A stretch of DNA of 64,000 nt from Actinomycetales bacterium (GTDB lineage: Bacteria > Actinomycetota > Actinomycetes > Actinomycetales > Dermatophilaceae). A program made the translations under genes and the position numbers. The stretch spans positions 620,001 to 684,000 of the forward strand of contig JADJTP010000001.1 in assembly GCA_016711095.1 (NCBI GenBank), given 5' to 3'. Shown one piece after another: positions 1 through 8,372 of this stretch (the stretch's first letter is position 1; every line of letters begins with the position of its first letter). Below the pieces are notes generated by a model. It was not told where the DNA came from. It searched no databases and saw nothing but the letters and a program-made list of their open reading frames with translations.

Positions 1-2
1 CG

Positions 3-1034
3 ATGCGTTCGGTGCCGGCTCGCCCCTCGCGGGTCATCCACTTCTTCGACCCGAGCAACCCCAAGATGGCAGCCAAGATCCCCGACATGGTCGGCACTGT
101 CGACGTCTTGCTGGGTAACCTCGAGGACGCGGTCAAGGCCGACAACAAGGAGGCCGCCCGGGCCGGCCTGGTCGAGATCGGCAGGAAGACCGACTTCGGC
201 GATCTCACCCAGCTGTGGACCCGAGTCAACGCCCTCGACAGCCCGTGGGTGCTCGATGACCTCACCACCCTCGTCACCGAGATCGGAGACAAGCTCGACG
301 TCATCATGGTCCCGAAGGTCCAAGGACCTGAGGACATCCACTACGTCGACCGACTGCTCGCGCAACTCGAGGCGCGCGCCGGGCTGAGCCGCCCGATCCT
401 CGTCCACGCGATCCTCGAAACCGCACGCGGGATGGCCAACGTCGAGGAGATCTGTTTTGCCTCACCACGTATGCAGGGTCTCTCGCTCGGCCCGGCCGAC
501 TTGGCCGCCGACCGCCGCATGAAGACCACTCGGGTGGGCGGCGGCCACCCCGGCTATCTGGTGCGACAGGACCCGCCCAAGGACGCCGCGGGCAACTCCG
601 ACATCACCGCGGAACGGACGATCTATCAGCAGGACCTGTGGCACTACACGATCGCCCGGATGGTCGACGCCTGCGCGATGGCCGGGATCTTCCCCTACTA
701 CGGGCCGTTCGGCGACATCAAAGACGTCGTCGCCTGCGAGGACCAGTTCCGCAACGCCTTCCTGCTCGGCTGTGTCGGAGCCTGGTCGCTGCACCCCGCC
801 CAGATCGCCATCGGCAAGAAGGTCTTCAGCCCGTCGGCGGCCGACGTCGCACACGCCCGGCGAGTCGTCGCCGCGATGGGCGACGGCACCGGCGCGGTGA
901 TGCTCGACGGCAAGATGGAAGACGACGCCAGCCTCAAGCAGTGCTTGGTCATGCTCGAGCTCGCGGACCGTTTGGCGCAGACCGACCCCGACCTGGCGGC
1001 CCTGTATGCCGCGCCCGCCCCGGAAGTTGTCTGA
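3..1034 (+). CDS. mcl1: L-malyl-CoA/beta-methylmalyl-CoA lyase (HpcH/HpaI-CitE family), probably 5' truncated
   Basis: CoA-ester lyase of the ethylmalonyl-CoA pathway: it cleaves beta-methylmalyl-CoA to glyoxylate and propionyl-CoA and handles malyl-CoA. Visible family blocks are GNLEDAVKADNKEAAR (acidic metal/CoA region, about residues 38-53), LWTRVNALDSPW with the catalytic-region Arg, VPKV, and HAILETARGMANVEEI. The frame is open to the first base and actinobacterial homologues have roughly 20 more residues before the PARPSRVIHFF block, so the ATG at position 3 is probably internal and the true start lies left of the window. A second lyase-like gene follows 70 bp downstream in the same direction. 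The assignment to the Streptomyces-type Mcl group is from recalled similarity; a malyl-CoA-only lyase is the alternative. Confidence 0.8.
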   Translation: MRSVPARPSRVIHFFDPSNPKMAAKIPDMVGTVDVLLGNLEDAVKADNKEAARAGLVEIGRKTDFGDLTQLWTRVNALDSPWVLDDLTTLVTEIGDKLDVIMVPKVQGPEDIHYVDRLLAQLEARAGLSRPILVHAILETARGMANVEEICFASPRMQGLSLGPADLAADRRMKTTRVGGGHPGYLVRQDPPKDAAGNSDITAERTIYQQDLWHYTIARMVDACAMAGIFPYYGPFGDIKDVVACEDQFRNAFLLGCVGAWSLHPAQIAIGKKVFSPSAADVAHARRVVAAMGDGTGAVMLDGKMEDDASLKQCLVMLELADRLAQTDPDLAALYAAPAPEVV

Positions 1035-1104
1035 GCGGCATACCCTCTCGTCTGAGGCCACACCCCGATCAGCCCCTGCGACGAACCTCGACCGAAGGAA
1101 CCTG

Positions 1105-1998
1105 ATGTCCCCCGCAAAGAAGTCCAACGCTCCCCGTTATCGGCCGCGCCGCTCGGTGCTCTACATGCCCTCGTCCAACGAGCGTGCCCTTGAGAAGGCC
1201 AAGGGGATCGAGTGTGACGCGCTCATTCTCGACCTTGAGGACGCGGTCGCTCCCGACGCGAAGGAGGCCGCTCGCGAGGCCGCCTGCGCGGCGGTGGCGT
1301 CGGGGGAATACGGCCGCAAGGAGCTGACGATCCGGGTCAACGGACTGGGCACGGACTGGCACTACCCCGACATGATGGCTGCCTGCAAGGCCGGTCCGGC
1401 GGGCATCGTCGTGCCGAAGGTCAACTCGGCCAAGGAAGTCCATGACCTGGTGCGTGAGATGGAGCGTTACAAGACGCCCAAACACACCAAGCTCTGGGCG
1501 ATGATCGAGACGCCACGGGCGATCCTCGACGTGGGTCGCATCGCCGCGGCATCCGACCGGCTGGCAGTGCTCGTCATGGGCACGAACGACCTGGTCAAGG
1601 AGCTGGACGCCAAACACCTGCCGGGCCGGGCACCCATCTATCCGGCGCTCGCACTCGCCGTGCTGTCGGCAAAGGCCGCCGGGCTGGCGATCGTCGACGG
1701 CGTCTACAACGACGTGAAGGACCCGGAGGGCTTCGCGGCCGAGGTTGCTCAGGGGCGGGCGATGGGTTTCGACGGCAAGACCCTCATCCACCCTGACCAG
1801 GTTGGCCCGTGCAACGAGGCCTTCTCGCCGAGTGACGCCGAGGTCGAGGACGCCCGTGGCCTTATCGAGGCCTTCGAGGTCGTTGCTGCCGAGGGCCGGG
1901 GAGTTGCGACGTACAAGGGCAAGCTCGTCGAGCACCTGCATGTGACCGTGGCTGAGAGGGTCCTGGCGACCCGTGAACTCATCGAGGCCCTCAGCTAG
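1105..1998 (+). CDS. CitE-like HpcH/HpaI aldolase/citrate lyase family protein (Mcl2 or ClyBL type)
   Basis: Second CoA-lyase/thioesterase-fold protein, 297 residues. It begins RPRRSVLYMPSSNERALEKA and has DLEDAVAPDAKEAAR (metal-binding Asp/Glu), RVNGLGTDW, VPKVNS and IETPRAIL, all typical of the TIM-barrel CitE family. The ATG at 1105 is preferred because AAGGAA lies 4 bases upstream; an upstream in-frame start at 1006 would overlap the preceding gene and has no such site. Possible roles are (S)-malyl-CoA thioesterase (Mcl2), paired with the preceding lyase in acetate assimilation, or citramalyl-CoA lyase. The family does not distinguish these by motif, so the specific reaction is inference. 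Confidence 0.8.
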   Translation: MSPAKKSNAPRYRPRRSVLYMPSSNERALEKAKGIECDALILDLEDAVAPDAKEAAREAACAAVASGEYGRKELTIRVNGLGTDWHYPDMMAACKAGPAGIVVPKVNSAKEVHDLVREMERYKTPKHTKLWAMIETPRAILDVGRIAAASDRLAVLVMGTNDLVKELDAKHLPGRAPIYPALALAVLSAKAAGLAIVDGVYNDVKDPEGFAAEVAQGRAMGFDGKTLIHPDQVGPCNEAFSPSDAEVEDARGLIEAFEVVAAEGRGVATYKGKLVEHLHVTVAERVLATRELIEALS

Positions 1999-2045
1999 TC
2001 GTCTCGGGCCGAGTTGGCTGACTCCAGGGGCCTGCCCCAGCGCCT

Positions 2046-2134
2046 GCCACGGTTGTTCTCCGTTGCCACGGAAATGAGTGTGCCAATCCGGAACAACCGT
2101 GCCGATCCGAACAACCATGCCGATCCGGAACAAA
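2046..2134. repeat. Intergenic inverted/tandem repeat, family copy 1
   Basis: CACGGTTGTTC (2048-2058) is the exact reverse complement of GAACAACCGTG (2091-2101). The right arm is then repeated imperfectly about every 18-19 bases (cores near 2081, 2100 and 2118, each beginning TGCC and containing ATCC-GAACAA). Related copies lie at 21567-21624 and 22684-22741, so this is an interspersed repeat family. It sits between two genes on the + strand and could act as a terminator or processing hairpin. Confidence 0.7.
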
Positions 2135-2189
2135 CCGCGCCGTCGGGTTAGGCTGGGGGATCCCGTCGTCCTCAAGGGGTTGTGTCGTC

Positions 2190-2717
2190 ATGCTCCGCGT
2201 TCTGCCCTACGTCATCGAGATCGCGCTGCTCATCTATTGTCTCGTCGACGCGATTCAGTCCGACGATGGCTCGATCCGTAGGCTGCCCAAGCTGTGGTGG
2301 CTCGTGATCATCGTGCTCGTCCCCATCGTCGGGCCCATTGCCTGGCTCATGGCCGGTCGACCGACGCAGCGGACCCGGGCCCGTCGCTCCACCCGCGGCA
2401 ACGGTGTCGGCCGCAATCGTCCCCCCCGGATCATCGCCCCCGAGGACGACCCCGATTTCATCGCCAAGCTGCACCGCTCCGACCCGGAGAAGGAGCGCTT
2501 GCTGGAGCAATGGGAGGCCGACCGCCAGCGTCGCGAAGAGCAGGCGAGCGCTGGCGCCGCCGGCGGCACCAACCCGGCCAAAGCCGCGGATCCGGCCCAC
2601 CCGACCGATGCGGCCGACGCTGCCGACGGCGCGGGGGGATCACCCGGCACCGGACCTGGACCCGGGCACCCGGACTCGCCGATGGACGACCCCAACCCGC
2701 CGGTTCGCCCGCTGTGA
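2190..2717 (+). CDS. PLDc_N-domain small membrane protein
   Basis: A 175-residue protein with two N-terminal transmembrane helices (residues about 3-22 and 33-54). The block IALLIYCLVDAIQSD...LPKLWWLVIIVLVPIVGPIAW is the phospholipase-D-nuclease N-terminal (PLDc_N) domain. The domain is a membrane hairpin and has no catalytic HKD motif here. The remaining roughly 115 residues are charged, then Pro/Ala/Asp-rich and probably disordered in the cytoplasm. AAGGGG precedes the ATG. The precise function is unknown; such proteins are common single-copy membrane proteins in Actinobacteria. It converges with the RIO kinase gene, leaving only 23 bp between the ends. Confidence 0.75.
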   Translation: MLRVLPYVIEIALLIYCLVDAIQSDDGSIRRLPKLWWLVIIVLVPIVGPIAWLMAGRPTQRTRARRSTRGNGVGRNRPPRIIAPEDDPDFIAKLHRSDPEKERLLEQWEADRQRREEQASAGAAGGTNPAKAADPAHPTDAADAADGAGGSPGTGPGPGHPDSPMDDPNPPVRPL

Positions 2718-2740
2718 GCTCAGCTCCCTAGGCCGACCGG

Positions 2741-3574
2741 CTACCAGCGTGAGGTGGCAGCCGCGACTAGGTCGGCGAAGAGCTCGTCGGCGTCCACGGC
2801 ATGCCCGCGTCGGGTGAACCAGGCGGCGATGGTGCGGGCATCGCGTTCGAGGAACTCCATCCCGTGCGGGTTGCCGATGACGTCGACGATCTGCGGCCAA
2901 TCGATGACCACGAGGCGCTCGCCGTCCAACAGCACGTTGTAGGCCGACAGGTCGCCATGCGCCCACCCCAGCTCGGCGAGTTGCTCCATCACAGTCCGGA
3001 GTTGGACGAACAGCTCCGGAAGTACCTCGGGGGAGGGCCGACATTGGGCGAGCCGTGGGGCGGCGACGCCGTCGGAGCCGATGAACTCCATAAGGATCTC
3101 GGTGCCGTCGAACTGCACGGGATACGGCACCGGCAGCCCGGCGCCCCAGAGCGTGCCGAGGGTGTTGAACTCGGCGAACGCCCACTGCCCAGCGATGACC
3201 TCTTTGCCGTATTCAGTGCGCCGAGCCATCGCCCGGGTCTCTCGGGACCGGCGCACCCGTCGGCCTTCGAGATAGCCGGCGTCGCGGTGAAAGAGCCGGT
3301 GCTTGCTGGAGCGGAACCGCTTGGCGGCCATGAACACATCCCGCGATGGGTCGCCGGGGAGCCAACGGCGCACGATGTGGACGTCGGCTTCCTTGCCGGT
3401 CTTGAGCACACCAAGGTCGGCGTCGACGGCGCCGAGCGCAGTGATGACCCAATCGGGTCGTGGTCCAGGGCCGTGGGCGGCGCCGTCCCAGGTGGACCAG
3501 CGCTCACCCTCAGGCGGTGCGTCAGGGTGCGAGTCGAGCGCGAATCGCTCGTCCTCGGCGGGGAATTGGGGCAT
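2741..3574 (-). CDS. RIO1-family atypical serine protein kinase
   Basis: A 277-residue bacterial RIO kinase. Visible features: LGVLKTGKEADVHIVRR (ATP-binding loop, 55-70), AAKRFRSS with the ATP-binding Lys85, HGDLSAYNVL with catalytic Asp208 and Asn213, and VIDWPQ with metal-binding Asp225. The ATG at 3574 is chosen because the MPQFP start matches the family and GGAG lies 7 bases upstream; a GTG at 3625 would add 17 residues without a well-placed ribosome site. In archaea and eukaryotes RIO kinases act in small-subunit ribosome maturation; bacterial targets are unknown. A short ORF with a very strong ribosome site overlaps this start (see 3522-3635). Confidence 0.85.
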   Translation of the reverse strand: MPQFPAEDERFALDSHPDAPPEGERWSTWDGAAHGPGPRPDWVITALGAVDADLGVLKTGKEADVHIVRRWLPGDPSRDVFMAAKRFRSSKHRLFHRDAGYLEGRRVRRSRETRAMARRTEYGKEVIAGQWAFAEFNTLGTLWGAGLPVPYPVQFDGTEILMEFIGSDGVAAPRLAQCRPSPEVLPELFVQLRTVMEQLAELGWAHGDLSAYNVLLDGERLVVIDWPQIVDVIGNPHGMEFLERDARTIAAWFTRRGHAVDADELFADLVAAATSRW

Positions 3575-3635
3575 GTGTCGTCTCCGAGCTGAAGGGAATG
3601 GGGTTGCGGTCAGCAACAAGGACACTCAGCGACAT
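3522..3635 (-). CDS. Possible 37-residue leader ORF overlapping the RIO kinase start
   Basis: On the minus strand AAGGAGGAG sits 4 bases before an ATG at 3635, the strongest Shine-Dalgarno sequence in this part of the window. The frame encodes 37 residues beginning MSLSVLVADRNP and stops at 3522, running through the start of the RIO kinase in another frame. It could be a leader peptide that couples or attenuates translation of the kinase. No homology is recognised, and chance is possible because only 38 codons are open. Confidence 0.3.
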   Translation of the reverse strand: MSLSVLVADRNPIPFSSETTHAPIPRRGRAIRARLAP

Positions 3636-3946
3636 CGTGCTCCTCCTTCCTCTCGGGGCGGCCGGGAGAGCACCCGCCCCCAGGGACCAACCACTTCAGT
3701 TCGTATGCCGCGCAGCCGAGCTCGGGGTCGGGCCCCCGGATCCACCGGTAGCGCTGGAACCTAGCTTGGCGGCATACGGCAGGCGGGTCAACGGGTTTTC
3801 ACGGCGACCGCCGCATGACCGGGGCGGCTTCGTCACGCCGAAAAGAGAAAGTCGATCGCATGTTGAGTATCTGAATCGCGTGCACGTTCTCCTTGACTGC
3901 GAGACAGTTGGATCGCTCGATCTCCCTCGAAGCGCAAGGAGCGAAG
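3575..3946. other. 372-bp interval between the RIO kinase and the CHAT-protease gene
   Basis: Divergent intergenic interval. It holds the possible leader ORF starting at 3635 and a minus-strand frame (3608-3798) that looks coding, with segments such as RYRWIRGPDPELGCAAYELK and an ending CPCC, but has no usable start after an in-frame TGA at 3799-3801. It also has two copies of the window-wide motif (GTATGCC near 3703, GGCATAC near 3772). No convincing -35/-10 pair for the CHAT gene was found. Confidence 0.5.
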
Positions 3947-6900
3947 GTGCCCTCGACGAGCCTGGCCCGCGGCACGTTACGAGTGAGCTATCCCGGCACA
4001 CACATCCCCAAGCCGATACCGCCCGGCACCGCCGACCGCGCGATCGGCGGCAACGCGGTCCACGCGACCCTTTTGAAATCGTTGCAGGACAACGGTTTCG
4101 AAACGGTCGAGGAGTTCCGGCTGGATCCCGCCAGATCGCGTGGGCTGGAGCCCGAGGGTCCTGGTCCCGTGCCTGTCGGACAGGTCGACCTCGAGCTCGA
4201 CATCGCGGGTGACGAAGACGCGGTGGTGCTCGTCGAGAAGGATGGCTGCTATTCGTGGCATCTGCCGACGTCCAGCCAGCAGAAGACGAAGACGCGATCG
4301 CTGCCCGGCGAGAAGCGAACCGCCCTCTTCCACATCGAGATCACCCGCTCGCCGGTTCCACCCGGGCAGCGCACCCGCGAACTGACGACCGGTCCGCGCA
4401 CCCGCGGGATCTTCGGCGACCTGCTCAGCGGAGTGGTCCGAGTCGTCGTCATGAAGTTCGCCGCACCGTGGCTCGTCGGCCAGGCGATCTCCTTCCTCGA
4501 ACGGGACGTGGAGCCCGGCCTGATCCACCTGACCGCGCCGGATCCGTCGGCCTGGACTCCGGTCGCCACCCTCGATGCGATCGCCCTACCGACCGATCGC
4601 CCGGCCCGGGTGCTGCTGTTCATCCATGGCACCTTCTCCTCGACGACGCACGCCTTCGGGGTCCTCGGCTGCACCGACGACGGTCGGGCGTTGCTTGGTG
4701 ACCTCATCGCGGCCTACGACGCCGTCATCGGCTTCGACCACCCGACGCTCTCGGTCGACCCGCTCACAAATGCGACCGACCTGCTGCAGCGGGTGCGCGG
4801 TGGCGGCGACAACGTGACCTTCGACGTCATCTGTCACAGCCGCGGCGGGCTGACCACACGGTCCTTCATCGAATATGCGCTGCCGACCTCAGGGTGGTCG
4901 GGAACGGTCGACAAGGTGATCTTCGCGGCCGCAACCAACGGGGGCACCAACCTCGCCAACCCCGACCGGTGGCATGACTTCATCGACGTGACGACCAACC
5001 TCACGACCGTCGGCGCCGGAGTGCTCGCAGCCTTGCCCGGAGCGGCACCGGTCGCCGCGGTCATCGGCGGGGTCATCAGGGGCCTCGGCGCGCTGGTGAA
5101 GTACCTGACCTCGTACATGTTCACCGAGGGTGGCGTACCAGGGCTGGCCGCGATGACGCCCGGTGGCCCGTTCGTCACCGACCTCAACACCGCTCAGCCG
5201 GGGCAACCCGCCGCCGGCACGGCGTGGTACGTGCTGTGCTCGGACTTCCACGTCACTCTCTTCGATGACAGCCACAACCCGCCGGAGTTCCCCAAGGAAC
5301 TCGCGGTGCGGGTCGCCGAAGGCCTCGTCGATCAGGTCTTCAAGGGCGCCAATGACTTGGTCGTCGACGTCGAGTCGATGAGTGCCATCGACCAAGCCGG
5401 CGGACGGTTCGTTGCCGACACACTCGACTTCGGCAGCAATGACGTCGTCTATCACGGCAACTACTTCAACCAGTGGCAGTTCTCGGATGCCGTCCGCGCC
5501 TGGTTCCTGCAGCCCGGTTGGGGTCGTGGTGAGCTCATCCTCGCGGGAGCGCCCCGCGAGCACCTGGCGATGGCCGAACCGCCGGACGACGACGTGCAGA
5601 TGGCCGAACCGCCGGACGACGCAGTGGAGTTGGCCGAACCGCCGGACGACGACGGCCAGATGGCCGAACCGCCGGCACCACCACCGCCGGCGCCGCCATC
5701 ACTACCACCGGCGGCTGAGCCGCCCGCCGCGACAAATGGGGGCCCGCGCCCACGCCGGGTGACCCGCGGGCTGGAGCCCGTGCCGCCCGAACCCCCCGCC
5801 GGGGCAGCGCCACCCGACACGGCCGTCGCGCCACCCGCCGTCGCGCCGCACGGTCCGGCGACGAGCGCCGAGGCTCATCTGCTCGCCGAAATGTCGGCCG
5901 CGCCCGTCGTCAAGCTCCCGACACGGCTACGGGTCGCATTGTCCCGCAAGCACATCGAGTCGACAGTGGGCTTGGTCGGCGCGACGGGCACGGTGGCCGT
6001 CCCCACCGACCGTCCCCTGATCGTCAACGTCGCAGCCGCGGCCAACGCGAAAGTGGGGGTTGCCGGCGGCCCGCTTGGTGAGTTCGCCACCGACAGCTTC
6101 CAGCTCCCGCCCGGCGGCGGGACCTCCGAGTTGGAGTTCCTCGTCGAGCCGCAGGCCGAGGGGCCGCTCACCGTGACCGTCGTCGTCCAAGACGGCGCCG
6201 CCTGGCTCAAGTCGCTCTCGGTCACCGCGACCGCCGTCACCACGGCCGCGGTCGGGATATCCGCACTGCGCGCCCCGGCTGTCGCCTCGTCCTCGGCGAC
6301 CGTTTCCGACCCGACGCTGGAGCCAGACCTCAGCGACGCCCTCACCATCGTCGTCCAGCGCGCCACCATCGGCGAGCAGACAAAGTTCCTGTATGCCGTC
6401 GAGTGCCCGCGACTGGGGGTATCGGCCGCGTTCGAGTCCGGGCCGATCCGCAAGGTCGAGGCCCAGCTCGCCAAGGTCCTCGACGACGTGCGCCTGGCCT
6501 ACGCCAACTACGGTGCTGGCGCGGCATACCTGCGCAAACTGCAGAGCGTCGGAATCCGCCTTTTCAAGGAGGTCTTCCCCGAGCCGATGCGCGCGTTGCT
6601 CTGGAAACACCGCGACGAGCTCGCGCCCCTCGTGCTGCGCACCAACGAACCCGACGTGCCGTGGGAGCTGTTCCACCTGTGCGATACCGACGGCAAACGG
6701 CCGGCCGAGCAACTGTTCCTCGGTCAGTTCGGGCTGCTGCGTTGGCCGATCGACGGCTTCCGCACCTCGACGCTGCGCGCCCGTGCCGGCAAGGTCCGCT
6801 CGCTGTGCCCCGACTATCTCGGGGCGGCCACCGCTGGCGCCGGCCCCCGGCTGGAGGCCGACTTCCTCGCCTCGCACCTGGCCGCGTTGGCGGTCGACGG

Positions 6901-7411
6901 AAACGACGACGCAGTGCTCACGCTGCTCGGCGGCGGTGGCTTCGACCTGCTGCATTTCTCCGGTCACGGCGTCGCCGATGCGGCGGACAGCGGCGGAGCA
7001 AAGCTGGTGCTCGCCGAGCACCGCGAGGCCGACGGCACCCTGCGGCACCGTTACCTGGGGGCCTCCGAGGTGGCCCAGACGGCGCAGCTGAGGGCCGACG
7101 ACGGCAGCGGCCCGCTGGTGTTCCTCAACGCCTGCCAGCTCGGCGTCGACGGGCGCAGCTTCACCAGCTATGGCGGCTTCGCCTCGGCCTTCCTCGGCTC
7201 GGGTGCGGCGGCATACGTAGCCGCTTTGTGGTCGATCCACGAAACCCCGGCGGCCGAGTTCGCGACGACCTTCTACGAGCGGCTGCTCGCGAAGGACACC
7301 GTGGCCGATGCCGCGGCGGCCGCCCGAACGGCGGCCCGCGACGCCGGCGACGCGACCTGGCTCTCCTACGTGGTCTATGCCCGCCCGGACGCTCGGCTCG
7401 TCACCGTCTGA
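3947..7411 (+). CDS. Alpha/beta-hydrolase - CHAT protease fusion, 1,154 residues
   Basis: Domains in order: an N-terminal region of unknown type (1-200); an alpha/beta-hydrolase domain (about 210-530) with FIHGTF oxyanion motif and CHSRGG nucleophile elbow (Ser298); a Pro-rich linker (about 540-640) starting with 3.5 ten-residue repeats of the type AEPPDDD; a beta-sandwich-like region (about 645-770); and a C-terminal CHAT domain (about 810-1154). The CHAT dyad is visible as HFSGHG (His1007) and LNACQLG (Cys1063), followed by SGAAAYVAALWSI. CHAT proteins are clan CD cysteine peptidases related to caspases. GTG 3947 is preferred over the in-frame TTG 3893 because AAGGAG lies 5 bases upstream. 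A metacaspase gene follows after 87 bp in the same direction and a hairpin closes the pair. There is no signal peptide, TPR or NTPase domain. A role in defence or regulated cell death is inference from architecture. Confidence 0.85.
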   Translation: MPSTSLARGTLRVSYPGTHIPKPIPPGTADRAIGGNAVHATLLKSLQDNGFETVEEFRLDPARSRGLEPEGPGPVPVGQVDLELDIAGDEDAVVLVEKDGCYSWHLPTSSQQKTKTRSLPGEKRTALFHIEITRSPVPPGQRTRELTTGPRTRGIFGDLLSGVVRVVVMKFAAPWLVGQAISFLERDVEPGLIHLTAPDPSAWTPVATLDAIALPTDRPARVLLFIHGTFSSTTHAFGVLGCTDDGRALLGDLIAAYDAVIGFDHPTLSVDPLTNATDLLQRVRGGGDNVTFDVICHSRGGLTTRSFIEYALPTSGWSGTVDKVIFAAATNGGTNLANPDRWHDFIDVTTNLTTVGAGVLAALPGAAPVAAVIGGVIRGLGALVKYLTSYMFTEGGVPGLAAMTPGGPFVTDLNTAQPGQPAAGTAWYVLCSDFHVTLFDDSHNPPEFPKELAVRVAEGLVDQVFKGANDLVVDVESMSAIDQAGGRFVADTLDFGSNDVVYHGNYFNQWQFSDAVRAWFLQPGWGRGELILAGAPREHLAMAEPPDDDVQMAEPPDDAVELAEPPDDDGQMAEPPAPPPPAPPSLPPAAEPPAATNGGPRPRRVTRGLEPVPPEPPAGAAPPDTAVAPPAVAPHGPATSAEAHLLAEMSAAPVVKLPTRLRVALSRKHIESTVGLVGATGTVAVPTDRPLIVNVAAAANAKVGVAGGPLGEFATDSFQLPPGGGTSELEFLVEPQAEGPLTVTVVVQDGAAWLKSLSVTATAVTTAAVGISALRAPAVASSSATVSDPTLEPDLSDALTIVVQRATIGEQTKFLYAVECPRLGVSAAFESGPIRKVEAQLAKVLDDVRLAYANYGAGAAYLRKLQSVGIRLFKEVFPEPMRALLWKHRDELAPLVLRTNEPDVPWELFHLCDTDGKRPAEQLFLGQFGLLRWPIDGFRTSTLRARAGKVRSLCPDYLGAATAGAGPRLEADFLASHLAALAVDGNDDAVLTLLGGGGFDLLHFSGHGVADAADSGGAKLVLAEHREADGTLRHRYLGASEVAQTAQLRADDGSGPLVFLNACQLGVDGRSFTSYGGFASAFLGSGAAAYVAALWSIHETPAAEFATTFYERLLAKDTVADAAAAARTAARDAGDATWLSYVVYARPDARLVTV
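5570..5674 (+). repeat. 30-bp coding tandem repeat in the CHAT-fusion linker
   Basis: Three complete 30-bp units (5570-5599, 5600-5629, 5630-5659) and a half unit encode M/L-AEPPDDD/A-xxx decapeptides. They open the Pro-rich linker between the hydrolase and C-terminal domains. The unit is a multiple of three, so copy-number change would alter linker length without breaking the frame. Confidence 0.9.
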
Positions 7412-7498
7412 CCACCATCGCAGCCTCCCGCCCCAATCGTCGACCCATCACCCTCGACTCCCCGCTCGTCCCAACTCCACCAGAAGAGAGGTCAACCC

Positions 7499-8341
7499 AT
7501 GGCCAAGCGCGCATTGTGCGTCGGCATCAACCAGTTCGCCCACCTGCCGATGGCAAGCTGGCTCAACGGCTGCGTCAACGACGCCAACGACATGGCGGCC
7601 ATGCTGCGCAAGCGTGGCTTCGGCTCCCGCGCAGTCACGGTGCTCGTCGATGCACAGGCCACCAAGGCCGCCGTCATGGCCGAGTTGACCAAGCTCGTCC
7701 AGACTGCGAAGGAGGGCGACACCATCGTCTTCAGCTTCAGCAGCCACGGCACCCAGGTGCCCGACACGGACGGCGACGGTGGCGCCCCCGAGCCGGACGG
7801 CGCCGACGAGGCCTTCGCCTGCTATGACATGGCACAGGCGGGCGACCAATGGGACCCGGCGACCGTCATCGTCGACGACGAACTGCGAGTGCTCTTCAGC
7901 TCGCTGCCCAAGGGCGTCGTCATGGAGGCCTATCTGGACACCTGTCACTCCGGCACCGGGCTCAAGGCTGAGGACCTGCTCTCCGGGCGGCGGCCGCGGT
8001 TCGTGCCGCCGCCGACCATCAAGGGAATGCGGACGCTCGATGCAGCGGCGACCAAGACGTCCACGATCGAGCTCGTCAAGGACATCCCGGTCGGTGGGCG
8101 TCCGGTGCTCTTCGCCGGATGTCGCTCAAACCAGACCTCGGCCGACGCCACCTTTGACGGCCGCGCGAGTGGCGCCTTCACCTACTTCTTCCTCAAGGCC
8201 CTCGCGGACAACCCCACCGGCACTCGCGCGGATCTGCACAAGACGCTGACCAAGGGGCTCGTCGGCGGCGGCTTCACCCAGCGTCCGACCCTCGAAGGGC
8301 CGCCGAAGGCCAAGAAGGTGACCATCGGCGCGCCTTGGTGA
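7499..8341 (+). CDS. Metacaspase-like cysteine protease (peptidase C14 family)
   Basis: A 280-residue single-domain caspase-fold protease. It begins KRALCVGINQF and includes LNGCVNDANDM, the histidine motif FSFSSHGTQVPD (His83) and the cysteine motif DTCHSG (Cys149), an intact catalytic dyad. The acidic S1-pocket pattern suggests Arg/Lys specificity as in other metacaspases (family knowledge). The ATG at 7499 has AGAGAGG upstream. It has no death-fold, membrane or effector domain, so it may be a free protease whose activator or target is the upstream CHAT fusion, 87 bp away on the same strand. The hairpin at 8373-8401 marks the end of the transcription unit. Confidence 0.9.
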   Translation: MAKRALCVGINQFAHLPMASWLNGCVNDANDMAAMLRKRGFGSRAVTVLVDAQATKAAVMAELTKLVQTAKEGDTIVFSFSSHGTQVPDTDGDGGAPEPDGADEAFACYDMAQAGDQWDPATVIVDDELRVLFSSLPKGVVMEAYLDTCHSGTGLKAEDLLSGRRPRFVPPPTIKGMRTLDAAATKTSTIELVKDIPVGGRPVLFAGCRSNQTSADATFDGRASGAFTYFFLKALADNPTGTRADLHKTLTKGLVGGGFTQRPTLEGPPKAKKVTIGAPW

Positions 8342-8372
8342 CCCACGCTCGGCGTGCCGAGGCCACGCGGCT

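Noticed and set aside
2741..3625. Longer RIO kinase starting at GTG 3625
   Set aside because: The extra 17 residues are not family-like and the strong AAGGAGGAG upstream is spaced for ATG 3635 in another frame, not for GTG 3625.
3893..3946. TTG 3893 as start of the CHAT fusion
   Set aside because: No ribosome site precedes it, while AAGGAG lies 5 bases before the in-frame GTG 3947.
3460..4212. Plus-strand open frame of 250 codons spanning the RIO-CHAT interval
   Set aside because: It is antisense to the RIO kinase N-terminus and overlaps the CHAT gene in another frame; composition and lack of a ribosome site mark it as a shadow frame.
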